Positions 51,393 through 61,044 are shown, counted from the stretch's first letter. The stretch is 64,000 bases of DNA from Leeuwenhoekiella sp044542075 (GCF_044542075.1 NZ_JBITTU010000002.1:62001-126000), one strand, 5' to 3'. Made by a program: numbers and translations. The notes: generated from the sequence alone by a model not told the origin.

Positions 51393-52292
51393 TTGGAAAC
51401 AATTCTTACACTTAAAAACCTCACGAAGCATTACGGTAGAGTTAAAGCTGTAAACGATCTGAGTTTTACTATTGAAAAAGGAAATGTTTACGGAATTTTA
51501 GGACCTAACGGTAGTGGTAAATCTACCACGCTGGGTATGGTACTTAATGTTGTAAACGCAACTTCTGGTGATTTTAAGTGGTTTGATGGTAGCGACACTA
51601 CGCATAATGCCTTAAAAAAAGTAGGAGCAATTATCGAGCGACCTAACTTTTACCCCTATATGACGGCTGCACAAAATCTCAAATTAGTGTGCACCATTAA
51701 AAATGTAGACCCTAAAAAAATTGATGAGAAATTAGAAATCGTACACCTTTTAGATCGTAAGGATAGCAAGTTTAGCACGTTTTCTTTAGGGATGAAACAG
51801 CGACTCGCAATTGCTTCAGCTTTATTAAATGATCCTGAAATTTTAATTCTAGATGAACCAACAAATGGTCTTGACCCGCAGGGAATTCATCAAATACGGG
51901 AGATAATAAAGAATATCGCTTCTGGGGGAACCACCATTCTTCTTGCATCCCATTTACTCGATGAGGTTGAAAAAGTATGTTCACATGTGGTCATAATTAG
52001 AAACGGAATTAAATTATACGCTGGTCCTGTAAATGAACTAAATGCAAGTCATGGCTTTTTTGAATTGCGCTGTGAGCAACAACAAGATCTTATCTTAGCC
52101 TTAGAAACACATCCTGATTTTGCATCTCTTAAAGAAGAGAATGGTTTAATAACTGCATTTCTCAAAAACCCACTTTCTGCGGAAGCTTTAAACAGCTATT
52201 TATTTGAGAAGAATATTGTTCTTTCTCATCTGGTTATGCGTAAAGAAAGCCTTGAAGAACAATTTTTACAACTTACAGCCAAACTAAACTAA
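51393..52292 (+). CDS. ABC transporter ATP-binding protein
   Basis: ATPase subunit (299 residues) of an ABC-2 type exporter. Walker A GPNGSGKST near 35-43, Q-loop region near 83, signature FSLGMKQRLA near 129-138, Walker B ILILDEPTNGLDP near 149-161, and the H-switch in LLASHLLDE near 183. The C-terminal 80 residues are the accessory region of CcmA/NatA-like proteins. No in-frame ATG is available; the TTG at 51393 gives METILTLKNL, the form seen in homologues, and is preferred over a start at 51351. The permease follows after eight bases. Confidence 0.92.
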   Translation: METILTLKNLTKHYGRVKAVNDLSFTIEKGNVYGILGPNGSGKSTTLGMVLNVVNATSGDFKWFDGSDTTHNALKKVGAIIERPNFYPYMTAAQNLKLVCTIKNVDPKKIDEKLEIVHLLDRKDSKFSTFSLGMKQRLAIASALLNDPEILILDEPTNGLDPQGIHQIREIIKNIASGGTTILLASHLLDEVEKVCSHVVIIRNGIKLYAGPVNELNASHGFFELRCEQQQDLILALETHPDFASLKEENGLITAFLKNPLSAEALNSYLFEKNIVLSHLVMRKESLEEQFLQLTAKLN

Positions 52293-52300
52293 GCACCTAC

Positions 52301-53131
52301 ATGCTACGATTACTTACCATAGAATTTTACAAATTAAAACACAGTAGATCCTCAAAAATTTTGAGTATCGCCTATTTCGTAATCCTTTCATTCATTGCGC
52401 TTATCGCCTCTATAGAGTTTAATCTGGGCGATTTTCAAATACGTATTGCAGATCAGGGTATTTTTAATTTTCCGTTTATTTGGCATTTTAATACATGGGT
52501 TGCTGCTACATTAAAATTCTTTTTGGCGATTGTAATTGTCTCCATGATTTCTAATGAATATAGTAACAGAACGTTAAAGCAAAACTTAATTGATGGGTTG
52601 AGTAAGAAAGAATTTATGCTTTCTAAATTCTATACCGTTGTTGCTTTTGCGTTGCTTTCGACGTTATTCATATTTGTAATGACGCTTATTCTAGGGTATT
52701 CATTTTCAGATTATACTGAGTTTAGTATAGTTACCCGCGAGATGGAATTTCTGCTCGCTTATTTTTTAAAGCTTGTAGGTTTCTTCTCTTTTTGTTTATT
52801 TCTGGGCGTTTTAGTAAAGCGTTCTGCATTTGCTCTAGGCTTCTTGTTTGTCTGGTGGATTTTTGAAAATATCATTTATGGTATTTTGAGATGGAAAACC
52901 AGTGCAGAGTTAGCAGATGGAATTGTACAGTTTTTTCCGCTTGAAGCGATGAAAAATTTAATAAATCTTCCTTTTCAACGCCTCAATTTTATTGAAGCAG
53001 CAGCTACACAATTACAAGCAGATATAAGTATAGATTACGCGGTACATTGGTACGAGATTGTAATTGTTTCGGCATGGATTTTTATTTTTATTTATGGCGC
53101 TTACGCATTGCTTAAAAAGCGCGATTTATAG
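52301..53131 (+). CDS. ABC-2 type permease
   Basis: Inner-membrane partner of the ATPase just upstream, 276 residues with six hydrophobic helices (about 20-40, 65-88, 100-130, 145-175, 180-200 and 245-270). The pattern of an N-terminal cytoplasmic helix followed by SKILSIAYFVILSFIALIAS fits ABC-2 permeases such as NatB. Cargo unknown; sodium, antibiotic or lipid export are the usual roles. Only one ATPase and one permease gene are present. Confidence 0.88.
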   Translation: MLRLLTIEFYKLKHSRSSKILSIAYFVILSFIALIASIEFNLGDFQIRIADQGIFNFPFIWHFNTWVAATLKFFLAIVIVSMISNEYSNRTLKQNLIDGLSKKEFMLSKFYTVVAFALLSTLFIFVMTLILGYSFSDYTEFSIVTREMEFLLAYFLKLVGFFSFCLFLGVLVKRSAFALGFLFVWWIFENIIYGILRWKTSAELADGIVQFFPLEAMKNLINLPFQRLNFIEAAATQLQADISIDYAVHWYEIVIVSAWIFIFIYGAYALLKKRDL

Positions 53132-53217
53132 CAATTGCTCCTTTTATCCCAGTAAAAATACTGTTGACGATAGTTTTTTTATTTATGATGTTAATGGGTT
53201 AAATTGTACAAAAATAA

Positions 53218-55953
53218 GTGCAGTTGAAAAAAAATACGCTAAAACAAAATGTTCTATACATTTTCTTTATTCTCTCTGTTGTACAATTAAAAGCCCAGAG
53301 TCAGGCAAATAACTGGTATTTTGGAAAAGGAGCAGGTCTTAGTTTTAATAACTCTACTCCACAGGTTCTAACAGATGGTCTATTAGATACTTTAGAAGGC
53401 TGTGCGACCATCTCAGATGATAATGGCAGTTTACTATTTTATACGGATGGTCAGACGGTTTACACTGCTAACCATACGGTGATGGTGAACGGAAACGGTT
53501 TGTTTGGCAATGCTTCAAGTACACAATCTGCTATTATAATACCACAACCTAACACACCTGGTATTTATTACATTTTTACTATAGATACCCGTTTGCGCGA
53601 GTCAGATGATGATCAAGGTTTGAATTATAGTATTGTCAATTTTAACTCAAATCCACAGGGAGAAGTCACCGTAAAAAACAGAAAACTTTTAAATTTTGCT
53701 TCAGAAAAATTAAGTGCTGTTATTAAAAGTTGCGTAACTAATAGTGTGTGGATGGTTGCGTTCTCTTCATCAAGCGGAAATGAAAATTTTATAAATACAC
53801 TATATGCATATGAATTGAATGATTCTGGCATTCAATTAACTCCTGTAAAATCTAGTCTTTCTTTGGATGTAGAAGATCGTAGAGGAAATATGAAATTTTC
53901 TCCTGACGGAAAGCAACTTGCAATAGCTAATATGTTTTCGGGTTTATATCTTACAGATTTTGACTCCGCAACCGGTCTGGCGAGTAATGTTCAGAGATTA
54001 TCAATTGCAGGTCCTAATGGGGCATCATATGGCGTTGAATTTTCGCCTAATAATAAATATCTCTACGTTCATAGTTCTAATAGTTCAGATGAACCTGAGG
54101 TAGGTAATCATTTCTCATCGCTAATTCAATATGATACAGAAGCTGCAGACATAAATGCCAGTCAGGTCTTATTAGATCAACAAGGATATTATCGCGGCAG
54201 CCTTCAATTAGCTCCCGATGGTAAGATTTACCGTGCTTTGAGTTTAGCTTATGCAGTAGGTTTACCGTATTTAGGAGTTATAGATAATCCTAATGCAGCC
54301 GGTGTCGCTGCAAATTATAGAGATCGCGCGATTAATTTAGGAAGCGGAATAAGTTTTCAAGGCTTACCGCCTTTTAATCAATCGTTGTTTAATGAGTTAG
54401 ATATCATTCAAAATAGCACAGATTCTAAACAATTAGCACTTTGTGATGGCGATACCTATACGTTAAAATATGAAGCAGTTTCCGGTGCTACATACAGCTG
54501 GTATTTAAATGATAATCTTATAACCGGAGCGACAACTTTTGAGTTAAATATTAGACAACCAGCCGGTGTTACATTACCGTATACTGAAAATTACGAATTT
54601 AGATTAGACCCTAATGACGGTAGTTGTGAGAAAATAGGATATGCAGAGGTAACGTATTATGCATTTCCACAGGCTTCTGCAGGGGCAAGGTTGGTTCAAT
54701 GCGAAGATTCTGCAACGGCTGATGGCTTAAGCATTTTTAACCTTAATGAAGCAAATTCAGATTTTACTTTCGCAGATCCTAACTTGAGCGTGACGTATCA
54801 CCCTAGTTTAAATCAGGCATTACTGGATATTGACCCCATAGAACCGATAGGATACGAAAACAGAAGACCTTCTGAAACTTTGTATGCGCGTATAGTTAAT
54901 CCCGCAGGATGTGCTGTAGCTGCGCCCTTAAATCTAGTTGTGAGCAGTACGGCAGCAACAACAGGGCTTTTAGAGGAGTGCGATATTGATGATACCGGTT
55001 TTGTTACATTCAATCTGCGAGACGCAGATTCTCAAGTGTCTGGATCCAGTACGGGTACTCCTGATATAAATTATTATTTAACAGAACGCGGAGCGCTGCT
55101 AGAAGATGCAAATGAACTTTTACCTGTAGCATACACAAATAGTACAGCCTATAATCAAATTATTTTCGCTCGTGTTGAAAACAATAATGCTTGTTTTGCA
55201 ATAAGTAGACTTGAATTGCTGATAAACCCCAGACCAGATTTTACGCTTCCTGAAGAGGCATTTTACTGTGCCTCGGTTTTTCCGGAATTAGAGACTTATA
55301 TGCCAGATTATTCAAATCTTGATACTTCAAGAACCTATACGTATCAGTGGTTGCCAGAAGGGCAAACCACACCAGAATTACAAACTAATTTACCGGGCGA
55401 GCATACTTTGCGGGTTACAGATGTTTTAACGGGTTGTTTTAGAGAGGAAACCTTTACCATCGAAGAAAAGGAATTAGCAGTTATTGAAAATATTGAAGTA
55501 ACTGATGCTAGTGAAAATAATACAGCAGTTGTCACAATCTCTGGGGATGGTGACTATGAATTTACCCTAGATGATGCTATAGGGCCTTATCAGGACAGTT
55601 CGACTTTTACAGGATTATTACCCGGATTTCATACCGTTTATGTACGATCTAAAGAAGGTTGTGGTATTGTTGAGCAGGAGTTTAGTATTATAGGATTTAT
55701 GAAGTACTTTACTCCTAATGGTGATGGATATCACGATACGTGGCAGGTTAAGGGTATTAGTGAATTTGTTCAGCCCGGTACAGTAATTAGAGTTTTTAAC
55801 CGGTACGGTAAGCTATTAAAAGAAATCAACCCGCTAGGAGAAGGTTGGGATGGTACGTTTAGAGGCGTCAACTCACCTGCAGACGATTACTGGTTTGATG
55901 TTCTTTTAGAAGATGGCAGAGTGTTTAAATCGCATTTTACCTTAAAACGCTAA
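53218..55953 (+). CDS. Type IX-secreted protein with C-terminal type B (gliding-motility-associated) sorting domain
   Basis: Large extracellular protein, 911 residues. A signal peptide is visible (VLYIFFILSVVQLKAQ). Residues 30-390 look like a repeated beta-propeller (ISDDNGSLLFYTDGQTVY ... MKFSPDGKQLAI ... FSPNNKYLYV ... LAPDGKIYRAL). Ig-like or adhesin-like repeats follow, and the last 85 residues are the CHU_C/type B sorting domain (YFTPNGDGYHDTWQ near 826-839, FNRYGKLL, GWDGTFRG, DDYWFDV). It should cross the outer membrane by the type IX system and stay attached or be released. There is no ATG near the start; GTG 53218 is used, and TTG 53224 (MKKNTLKQN) is equally possible. Function unknown. 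Confidence 0.87.
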   Translation: MQLKKNTLKQNVLYIFFILSVVQLKAQSQANNWYFGKGAGLSFNNSTPQVLTDGLLDTLEGCATISDDNGSLLFYTDGQTVYTANHTVMVNGNGLFGNASSTQSAIIIPQPNTPGIYYIFTIDTRLRESDDDQGLNYSIVNFNSNPQGEVTVKNRKLLNFASEKLSAVIKSCVTNSVWMVAFSSSSGNENFINTLYAYELNDSGIQLTPVKSSLSLDVEDRRGNMKFSPDGKQLAIANMFSGLYLTDFDSATGLASNVQRLSIAGPNGASYGVEFSPNNKYLYVHSSNSSDEPEVGNHFSSLIQYDTEAADINASQVLLDQQGYYRGSLQLAPDGKIYRALSLAYAVGLPYLGVIDNPNAAGVAANYRDRAINLGSGISFQGLPPFNQSLFNELDIIQNSTDSKQLALCDGDTYTLKYEAVSGATYSWYLNDNLITGATTFELNIRQPAGVTLPYTENYEFRLDPNDGSCEKIGYAEVTYYAFPQASAGARLVQCEDSATADGLSIFNLNEANSDFTFADPNLSVTYHPSLNQALLDIDPIEPIGYENRRPSETLYARIVNPAGCAVAAPLNLVVSSTAATTGLLEECDIDDTGFVTFNLRDADSQVSGSSTGTPDINYYLTERGALLEDANELLPVAYTNSTAYNQIIFARVENNNACFAISRLELLINPRPDFTLPEEAFYCASVFPELETYMPDYSNLDTSRTYTYQWLPEGQTTPELQTNLPGEHTLRVTDVLTGCFREETFTIEEKELAVIENIEVTDASENNTAVVTISGDGDYEFTLDDAIGPYQDSSTFTGLLPGFHTVYVRSKEGCGIVEQEFSIIGFMKYFTPNGDGYHDTWQVKGISEFVQPGTVIRVFNRYGKLLKEINPLGEGWDGTFRGVNSPADDYWFDVLLEDGRVFKSHFTLKR

Positions 55954-56020
55954 TCTATTCTGGACAAAACTTTAAGTTTCTCCTAAGATTTACATCCTTT
56001 TAGCTGAATCTCAAATAGTT

Positions 56021-56028
56021 TAATTTTG
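56021..56028 (+). promoter_or_regulatory. -7 element (TAATTTTG) upstream of uvrB
   Basis: Exact TAnnTTTG match. It implies a leader of about 110 bases before the uvrB start, containing AGGAGG at 56049-56054 and two tiny ORFs. Confidence 0.5.
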
Positions 56029-56093
56029 CAACTCGTCCATAAAAGGGTAGGAGGCTAACCTTAATTTAAAAAGTGTTAAGCTTTCTTGGTTGT

Positions 56094-56145
56094 ATGTGGC
56101 GTCCATTTTAACTCGCAGAAAATGCGAAAAATTGCTATACTTTGA
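56094..56145 (+). promoter_or_regulatory. Two mini-ORFs in the uvrB leader
   Basis: ATG 56094 opens MWRPF, stopping at 56109-56111. ATG 56122 opens MRKIAIL, stopping at TGA 56143-56145, which overlaps the uvrB TTG start (56142-56144) as TTGA. This arrangement would allow translational coupling through stop-restart. Confidence 0.35.
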
Positions 56146-58142
56146 AATTCAATATACATTCAGAATTTAAACCTGCTGGTGATCAACCTAGTGCTATAAA
56201 ACAATTAGTTAATGGTCTTGATACCGGTGAACAGTATCAGACATTATTAGGGGTTACCGGTAGTGGTAAAACATTTACAGTGGCAAATGTGGTGCAGGAA
56301 GTTCAAAAACCTACACTCGTACTTGCACATAATAAAACACTTGCAGCACAGCTATACAGTGAGTTCAAAGCTTTTTTTCCTGAAAATGCGGTAGAGTATT
56401 TTGTTTCTTATTATGATTATTATCAACCGGAAGCTTATATTCCTACCTCTGGTACCTACATAGAAAAAGACCTCTCCATTAATGAGGAAATTGAAAAATT
56501 ACGTTTAAGTACAACTTCTTCTTTATTATCTGGAAGACGCGATATCATCGTAGTAGCTTCTGTTTCTTGTTTATATGGTATAGGTAATCCTGTTGAATTT
56601 CAGAAAAACGTTATTAGTATCGAAAAAGATATGGTAATCTCCAGAACGCAATTGCTCAAGCGATTAGTTCAAAGTTTGTACAGTCGTACTACTGGTGATT
56701 TCAACCGCGGAAATTTCCGTATTAAAGGAGATACCGTAGATATATTTCCGGGGTACGACGATCACGCCTTTAGAGTGCATTTTTTTGGGGATGAGATAGA
56801 AGAGATTGAAGCGTTTGATGTGACTACTAATGAGATATTAGAAAAATACGACCGTCTTAATATTTATCCTGCAAATATGTTTGTGACCAGTCCTGACCGC
56901 TTGCAGGGCGCCATTGATCAAATAGGATCTGATATGGTAAAGCAGGTTGATTATTTTAAGGAGATAGGAAAACATCTGGAAGCAAAGCGTCTTGAAGAAC
57001 GTACAAATTTTGATTTGGAAATGATACGAGAACTAGGTTACTGTAGCGGTATAGAGAACTACTCGAGATACCTTGATGGGAGGGAACCCGGCACGCGACC
57101 GTTCTGTTTGTTAGATTACTTTCCAGATGATTATTTAATGGTGGTTGATGAGAGTCACGTAACCGTGTCACAGGTAAGTGCTATGTATGGTGGTGACCGC
57201 AGTCGTAAAGAAAATCTCGTGGAGTATGGCTTTAGACTACCGGCAGCGATGGATAACCGCCCGTTAAAGTTTGAAGAATTTGAGCAATTGCAGAATCAGG
57301 TAATTTATGTAAGTGCGACACCTGCAGATTATGAATTACAAAAGTCTGAAGGAACCTATGTTGAGCAAATTATACGACCTACAGGATTATTAGATCCGGT
57401 GGTTGAGGTACGCCCAAGTTTAAATCAGATTGATGATTTAATTGAAGAAATAAATAAGCGTATTGATAAAGATGAGCGTACGCTGGTAACAACACTTACT
57501 AAGCGTATGGCTGAAGAATTGACCAAATATCTTACGCGTGTAAATATTAGAACACGTTATATTCACTCAGATGTCGATACGTTAGAGCGCGTGGAGATAA
57601 TGTCTGATTTGCGTAAAGGTATTTTTGATGTTTTGGTAGGGGTAAATCTTTTACGAGAAGGTCTTGATTTACCTGAAGTTTCTTTAGTAGCTATTCTGGA
57701 TGCAGATAAAGAAGGATTTTTGAGAAGTAATCGCTCGTTAACGCAAACCATAGGTAGAGCTGCGCGTAATATTAATGGTCTTGCCATTATGTATGCAGAT
57801 AAGATCACACGCAGTATGCAGGAAACTATAGATGATTCTAATTACAGACGCCAGAAACAAATTAACTTTAATGAGGAACATGGTTTAAAGCCTGTAGCTA
57901 TCAAAAAATCTTTGGATAGTGCACTAGCAAAAACTGATAAATTTAAACAAGAGGCTCAGGAATTATTAAATATGGCGGCAGAGCCGGAAACTGCTTATAT
58001 GAGTAAGCCGAAACTTGAGCAGCTGATACGAGACACTCGTAAACAAATGGAATCTGCTGCAAAAGAGCTCGACTTTATGGAAGCGGCAAAACTGCGTGAC
58101 CGTATTAAAACTTATCAGGAACAGGTTAAGGAACTTGCATAA
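56142..58142 (+). CDS. uvrB: Excinuclease ABC subunit UvrB
   Basis: Helicase-fold damage-verification subunit of nucleotide excision repair. 666 residues, the standard length. Walker A GVTGSGKTFTVAN near 38-50, the beta-hairpin region YYDYYQPEAYIP near 91-102, DESH near 337, motif VI QTIGRAARN near 536, and the C-terminal UvrC-binding UVR domain (near 626-664, ending KTYQEQVKELA). The only start that gives the family N-terminus MKFNIHSEFKPAGDQ is TTG 56142. A long leader and mini-ORFs precede it, and a strong terminator follows. Confidence 0.96.
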   Translation: MKFNIHSEFKPAGDQPSAIKQLVNGLDTGEQYQTLLGVTGSGKTFTVANVVQEVQKPTLVLAHNKTLAAQLYSEFKAFFPENAVEYFVSYYDYYQPEAYIPTSGTYIEKDLSINEEIEKLRLSTTSSLLSGRRDIIVVASVSCLYGIGNPVEFQKNVISIEKDMVISRTQLLKRLVQSLYSRTTGDFNRGNFRIKGDTVDIFPGYDDHAFRVHFFGDEIEEIEAFDVTTNEILEKYDRLNIYPANMFVTSPDRLQGAIDQIGSDMVKQVDYFKEIGKHLEAKRLEERTNFDLEMIRELGYCSGIENYSRYLDGREPGTRPFCLLDYFPDDYLMVVDESHVTVSQVSAMYGGDRSRKENLVEYGFRLPAAMDNRPLKFEEFEQLQNQVIYVSATPADYELQKSEGTYVEQIIRPTGLLDPVVEVRPSLNQIDDLIEEINKRIDKDERTLVTTLTKRMAEELTKYLTRVNIRTRYIHSDVDTLERVEIMSDLRKGIFDVLVGVNLLREGLDLPEVSLVAILDADKEGFLRSNRSLTQTIGRAARNINGLAIMYADKITRSMQETIDDSNYRRQKQINFNEEHGLKPVAIKKSLDSALAKTDKFKQEAQELLNMAAEPETAYMSKPKLEQLIRDTRKQMESAAKELDFMEAAKLRDRIKTYQEQVKELA

Positions 58143-58156
58143 AGTCTAAAAAACAC

Positions 58157-58187
58157 AAAACCCGAATCTTAATTAGATTCGGGTTTT
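58157..58187. terminator. Terminator between uvrB and the NdpA-like gene
   Basis: Perfect 13-bp stem (AAAACCCGAATCT 58157-58169 with 58175-58187), loop TAATT, T tract following; can serve both convergent genes. Confidence 0.88.
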
Positions 58188-58207
58188 TAATTTTTAATAG
58201 ATTTGAA

Positions 58208-59266
58208 TTACGACTTCTGCTCTTTATTAAAATACACCAGATAATAATACATCTGCCGTTCTTCATCCCAACCTTTTTCTACAAATTTCTCTGCACTTTC
58301 AGGATTTATAAAGTCTAGCTTTATCTGTATGTGTGTGTCTAATTCAATAACGCTTTTAATCTTTTTACGAGCAGCTGTAACCGCTGTATTTGCGATAGGA
58401 AATGACGTAAGATCTTCTATTTTATATTTAGGAGCTTTCTCTAATTTATAATTGTTAAACTCGGGGATGAGTGCAGGATTTTCCATTACTTCGTTCATGA
58501 AATTCTGTTCTACAAATTCGTCGTTTTTAGCAAAGTGATTTACGGCACGATTCATAAACATTACTTCTTCCTTTTTATCTTCTGCGGGAAGCACGACATC
58601 TTTTGCAAAATCCTGACAGAATTTAAGGTATTTTTTAGTGTAGAAATTTTCATCGGCAAGCATATCTACTCCTAAGAAATTTTCTAACCAGTATTTAGTA
58701 TCGTAGCGGTTAGAGTCGCTAGATAATATTTTATAACCATTATCTGCATTCTTGTTAAAAATAAGGCAGCCCTTGTCTAGCTTACTTAGACTAACGCCTT
58801 GCTCAAGTTGCATTTTAAGATTGCTTTCGGCTTCTTCAAATTGTAGAAAGTCTTGTTTTAATTCAGACTTAAATATACCTATAGCATCTACTTTCTCATT
58901 ATCTAGCATCACATTTTCTAAATGCGCAACGTAGACCTCACCCGGCTTTATATGCGGATGGCTTGATTGCTCATAGAGTAATTTTGCAATCTCAGTAGAG
59001 ATTTCATGTGATTTGCCTGGGTCAGCAAAAAGCGATGCAATTAAGTTTGAAAGGGAGTGAAACTCAAGATCAGACTCGTGCACAAATTGATAATAGTTCT
59101 CTTCTTTCTCGCGGAAAGGTTTGAAGAAAAATTCTTTTAAAAGCGGTGTAATCTCATCATTTAAAGCATAACGCTCTTTAGATAGAAATGCACCTTCACC
59201 GCGACTTTTATTACCAATACGGTGGATAGAAAGTGACTCTATCTGCGTAGAATATAAATTGATCAT
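58208..59266 (-). CDS. Nucleoid-associated protein, NdpA/YejK-like
   Basis: 352-residue member of the NA37/YejK family, nucleoid-associated proteins found in many Gram-negatives; likely binds DNA and localises to the nucleoid. Family-type N-terminus with IHRIGNKSRGEGAFLS (residues 14-29), the central GEVYVAHLE...AIGIFKSE segment near 109-130, and a C-terminal domain with DTHIQIKLDF near 320. Its precise function is unsettled in the family. Convergent with uvrB across a shared terminator; upstream 83 bases show no clear promoter. Confidence 0.87.
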   Translation of the reverse strand: MINLYSTQIESLSIHRIGNKSRGEGAFLSKERYALNDEITPLLKEFFFKPFREKEENYYQFVHESDLEFHSLSNLIASLFADPGKSHEISTEIAKLLYEQSSHPHIKPGEVYVAHLENVMLDNEKVDAIGIFKSELKQDFLQFEEAESNLKMQLEQGVSLSKLDKGCLIFNKNADNGYKILSSDSNRYDTKYWLENFLGVDMLADENFYTKKYLKFCQDFAKDVVLPAEDKKEEVMFMNRAVNHFAKNDEFVEQNFMNEVMENPALIPEFNNYKLEKAPKYKIEDLTSFPIANTAVTAARKKIKSVIELDTHIQIKLDFINPESAEKFVEKGWDEERQMYYYLVYFNKEQKS

Positions 59267-59349
59267 TTATTTTTGTGTGTTTAGATTTAAGAAAGTAAAA
59301 TTTTAAACAGGATGTTTAGATTCTAATTTCTGTAATCTGAAGTCTATTT

Positions 59350-59880
59350 TTAATTCCAGTTTTCATCAAAGTCGAGACCTTCATAATCTTCGATGTCATA
59401 ATCATCATCAAAGGGATCATCTTCATCAAACTCATCGTCGTCTGCATCTTTCTCCTCTCCCGAAAAATCGGTTTCTGGAGCTTCTGCCGGAATCTGACCA
59501 AAAACGTACATTAAATTGGGGTATAGGGTGCTCTCATCGGCTTCCGTAATTTCAGCAAGCTCAACGAAGAACGTCCATAGGTTAAAGAAGTCATAGACGT
59601 AAATCATACGTCTTTGATCTGCGTTAAGCATCTGTTCTAGCGAGGTATCTTGCATAGTACGCAATGGTATTTCGGCATCGCTCATATCAAATAAAGCAAT
59701 TTCCTCACCTTGCGTCCACTCATCATCACTTACGTAAAAGGAAGCCATCTCTGTGCCATCAAACCCAAAACTTTGAGTTATGCTGTTGTGCAAATCTTCA
59801 AAAGTAGCAGATTGCTCTATTTCTATATCTCTAAAAATATCTTCTTCGGTATCGAGAATGATGCGAAAACGGTAAATCAT
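59350..59880 (-). CDS. Plasmid pRiA4b ORF-3-like protein
   Basis: 176-residue protein of the PRiA4_ORF3 family, sometimes labelled IS1096 TnpR passenger, despite no transposon here. It starts MIYRFRIIL at ATG 59880 (a start at 59904 adds only MFCFKFIV). Folded part at about 1-130 with SFGFDGTEMASFYVSDDEW near 41-59; then a long acidic tail rich in Asp and Glu (about 141-176), typical of the family. Function unknown. The 122 bases upstream, between it and the heme A synthase gene, hold no feature I can name. Confidence 0.8.
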   Translation of the reverse strand: MIYRFRIILDTEEDIFRDIEIEQSATFEDLHNSITQSFGFDGTEMASFYVSDDEWTQGEEIALFDMSDAEIPLRTMQDTSLEQMLNADQRRMIYVYDFFNLWTFFVELAEITEADESTLYPNLMYVFGQIPAEAPETDFSGEEKDADDDEFDEDDPFDDDYDIEDYEGLDFDENWN

Positions 59881-60002
59881 AACAATAAATTTAAAACAGA
59901 ACAAGATTTTAAACTTGCTCTTTTTCAGTCTGAATTAGTGAACTATTTTGTTTTGAGATGTGATCTCATACCTTTTGAAAAAGGTGAGGGTAAAGATACA
60001 AT

Positions 60003-61034
60003 TTAGACAACAGTTGATGTCTGGGCGCTTGTTTTTTCTTTAAGTGATGTCAATAGTATGTAAAATTGAATCCCGAATAAAATAGAAGCTATTACCAGAT
60101 GTAGCGGTTGCGTTAAAAAAGGAAAATCTAAATAGTACATTAGAACTCCTGTGAGTATTTCTAATAAAATTAAATTTACCACCCATTTAAAAGAGCGGTG
60201 TCCTAATAATAATGATCTATTACGATAAAATAACCACGCATTTAAAAGAAATACGATAATCGAGAACGAGCGATGTATGTAAAAAGAGAGCTCCGGTTTT
60301 TCTAACCAAAGTGACTTAGCAGCATAGCCTACAACATCTATGGTGTCATCTATATGTTGTCTAACCTGAGTTCCTAAAATAATTTGTATGAGTGTAAGAA
60401 TTAAAGCAACCAGCATACCCGCTTTAAAAGCATTATCAAATTTAAAAGTTACTGTCTTGCTTTTTGTCTCATATAGCATATAAATTAGTAGGGCAACTAT
60501 AAATAGAGCAATAACCATATGTATAGTAATGCGTACTGGTGACAGAACAGAGTAAACCACTGTAGCACCTATCCATCCCTGAAAACCTATTAACACTACA
60601 GCACCTAGGGATAAAAGAATGCGTTTTCTATTACGTTCTTTAAAAATTGCCGCACCCAGCATAACCAGAAAAGCCAGACCCGCCAGAGCTCCTAAGAGGC
60701 GGTTAATATATTCAATCCACGTATGCCAGGGATTAAAAATTGCATAATCGTGCTTGTCGTAGCCATTCCAGTTTTTTGCATTAAATGCAGAACCGGTATT
60801 AAAGTCTTCTTTAGCAATACGCAGGCTTTCTTCATAAATAATAACCTGCCCTTTTTTATAAGATTGATCTGCGTGCCAATCTAACTGGCTTTGTTCTGTA
60901 GGCGGTATAATATATCCAAAACATTTAGGCCAGTCTGGACATCCCATTCCACTACCAGTCATACGTACAACCGCACCTGCAATTATCACAAGATAAACCA
61001 GAATAAGCGATACTATTATTGATTTTTTATACAC
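60003..61034 (-). CDS. ctaA: Heme A synthase (CtaA/COX15)
   Basis: Inner-membrane monooxygenase that oxidises the C8 methyl of heme O to a formyl group for cytochrome aa3-type oxidases. 343 residues with eight hydrophobic helices in two four-helix halves. The first half has GAVVRMTGSGMGCPDWPKCFG (20-41), including the paired Cys of this family, and WIEYINRLLG near 106 with the heme His position in the following helix; the second half has TQVRQHIDD near 216 and IHRSFSIIVFL near 249. It is ten bases upstream of, and on the same strand as, the CCA-adding gene end. ctaB and oxidase genes are not in the window. Confidence 0.95.
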   Translation of the reverse strand: MYKKSIIVSLILVYLVIIAGAVVRMTGSGMGCPDWPKCFGYIIPPTEQSQLDWHADQSYKKGQVIIYEESLRIAKEDFNTGSAFNAKNWNGYDKHDYAIFNPWHTWIEYINRLLGALAGLAFLVMLGAAIFKERNRKRILLSLGAVVLIGFQGWIGATVVYSVLSPVRITIHMVIALFIVALLIYMLYETKSKTVTFKFDNAFKAGMLVALILTLIQIILGTQVRQHIDDTIDVVGYAAKSLWLEKPELSFYIHRSFSIIVFLLNAWLFYRNRSLLLGHRSFKWVVNLILLEILTGVLMYYLDFPFLTQPLHLVIASILFGIQFYILLTSLKEKTSAQTSTVV

Positions 61035-61044
61035 CTTTTCAGAA

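Noticed and set aside
51299..51424. N-terminal extension of the kinase-like protein
   Set aside because: It would run through the -7 element at 51317-51324 and overlap the ABC gene on the opposite strand; the extra residues look like noise.
59316..59501. Met/Lys-rich ORF on the minus strand
   Set aside because: Frame shadow of the acidic tail of the pRiA4b-like protein.
59350..59880. Transposon (IS1096 TnpR passenger) annotation
   Set aside because: The family label is historical; no transposase, inverted repeats or target duplications surround the gene.
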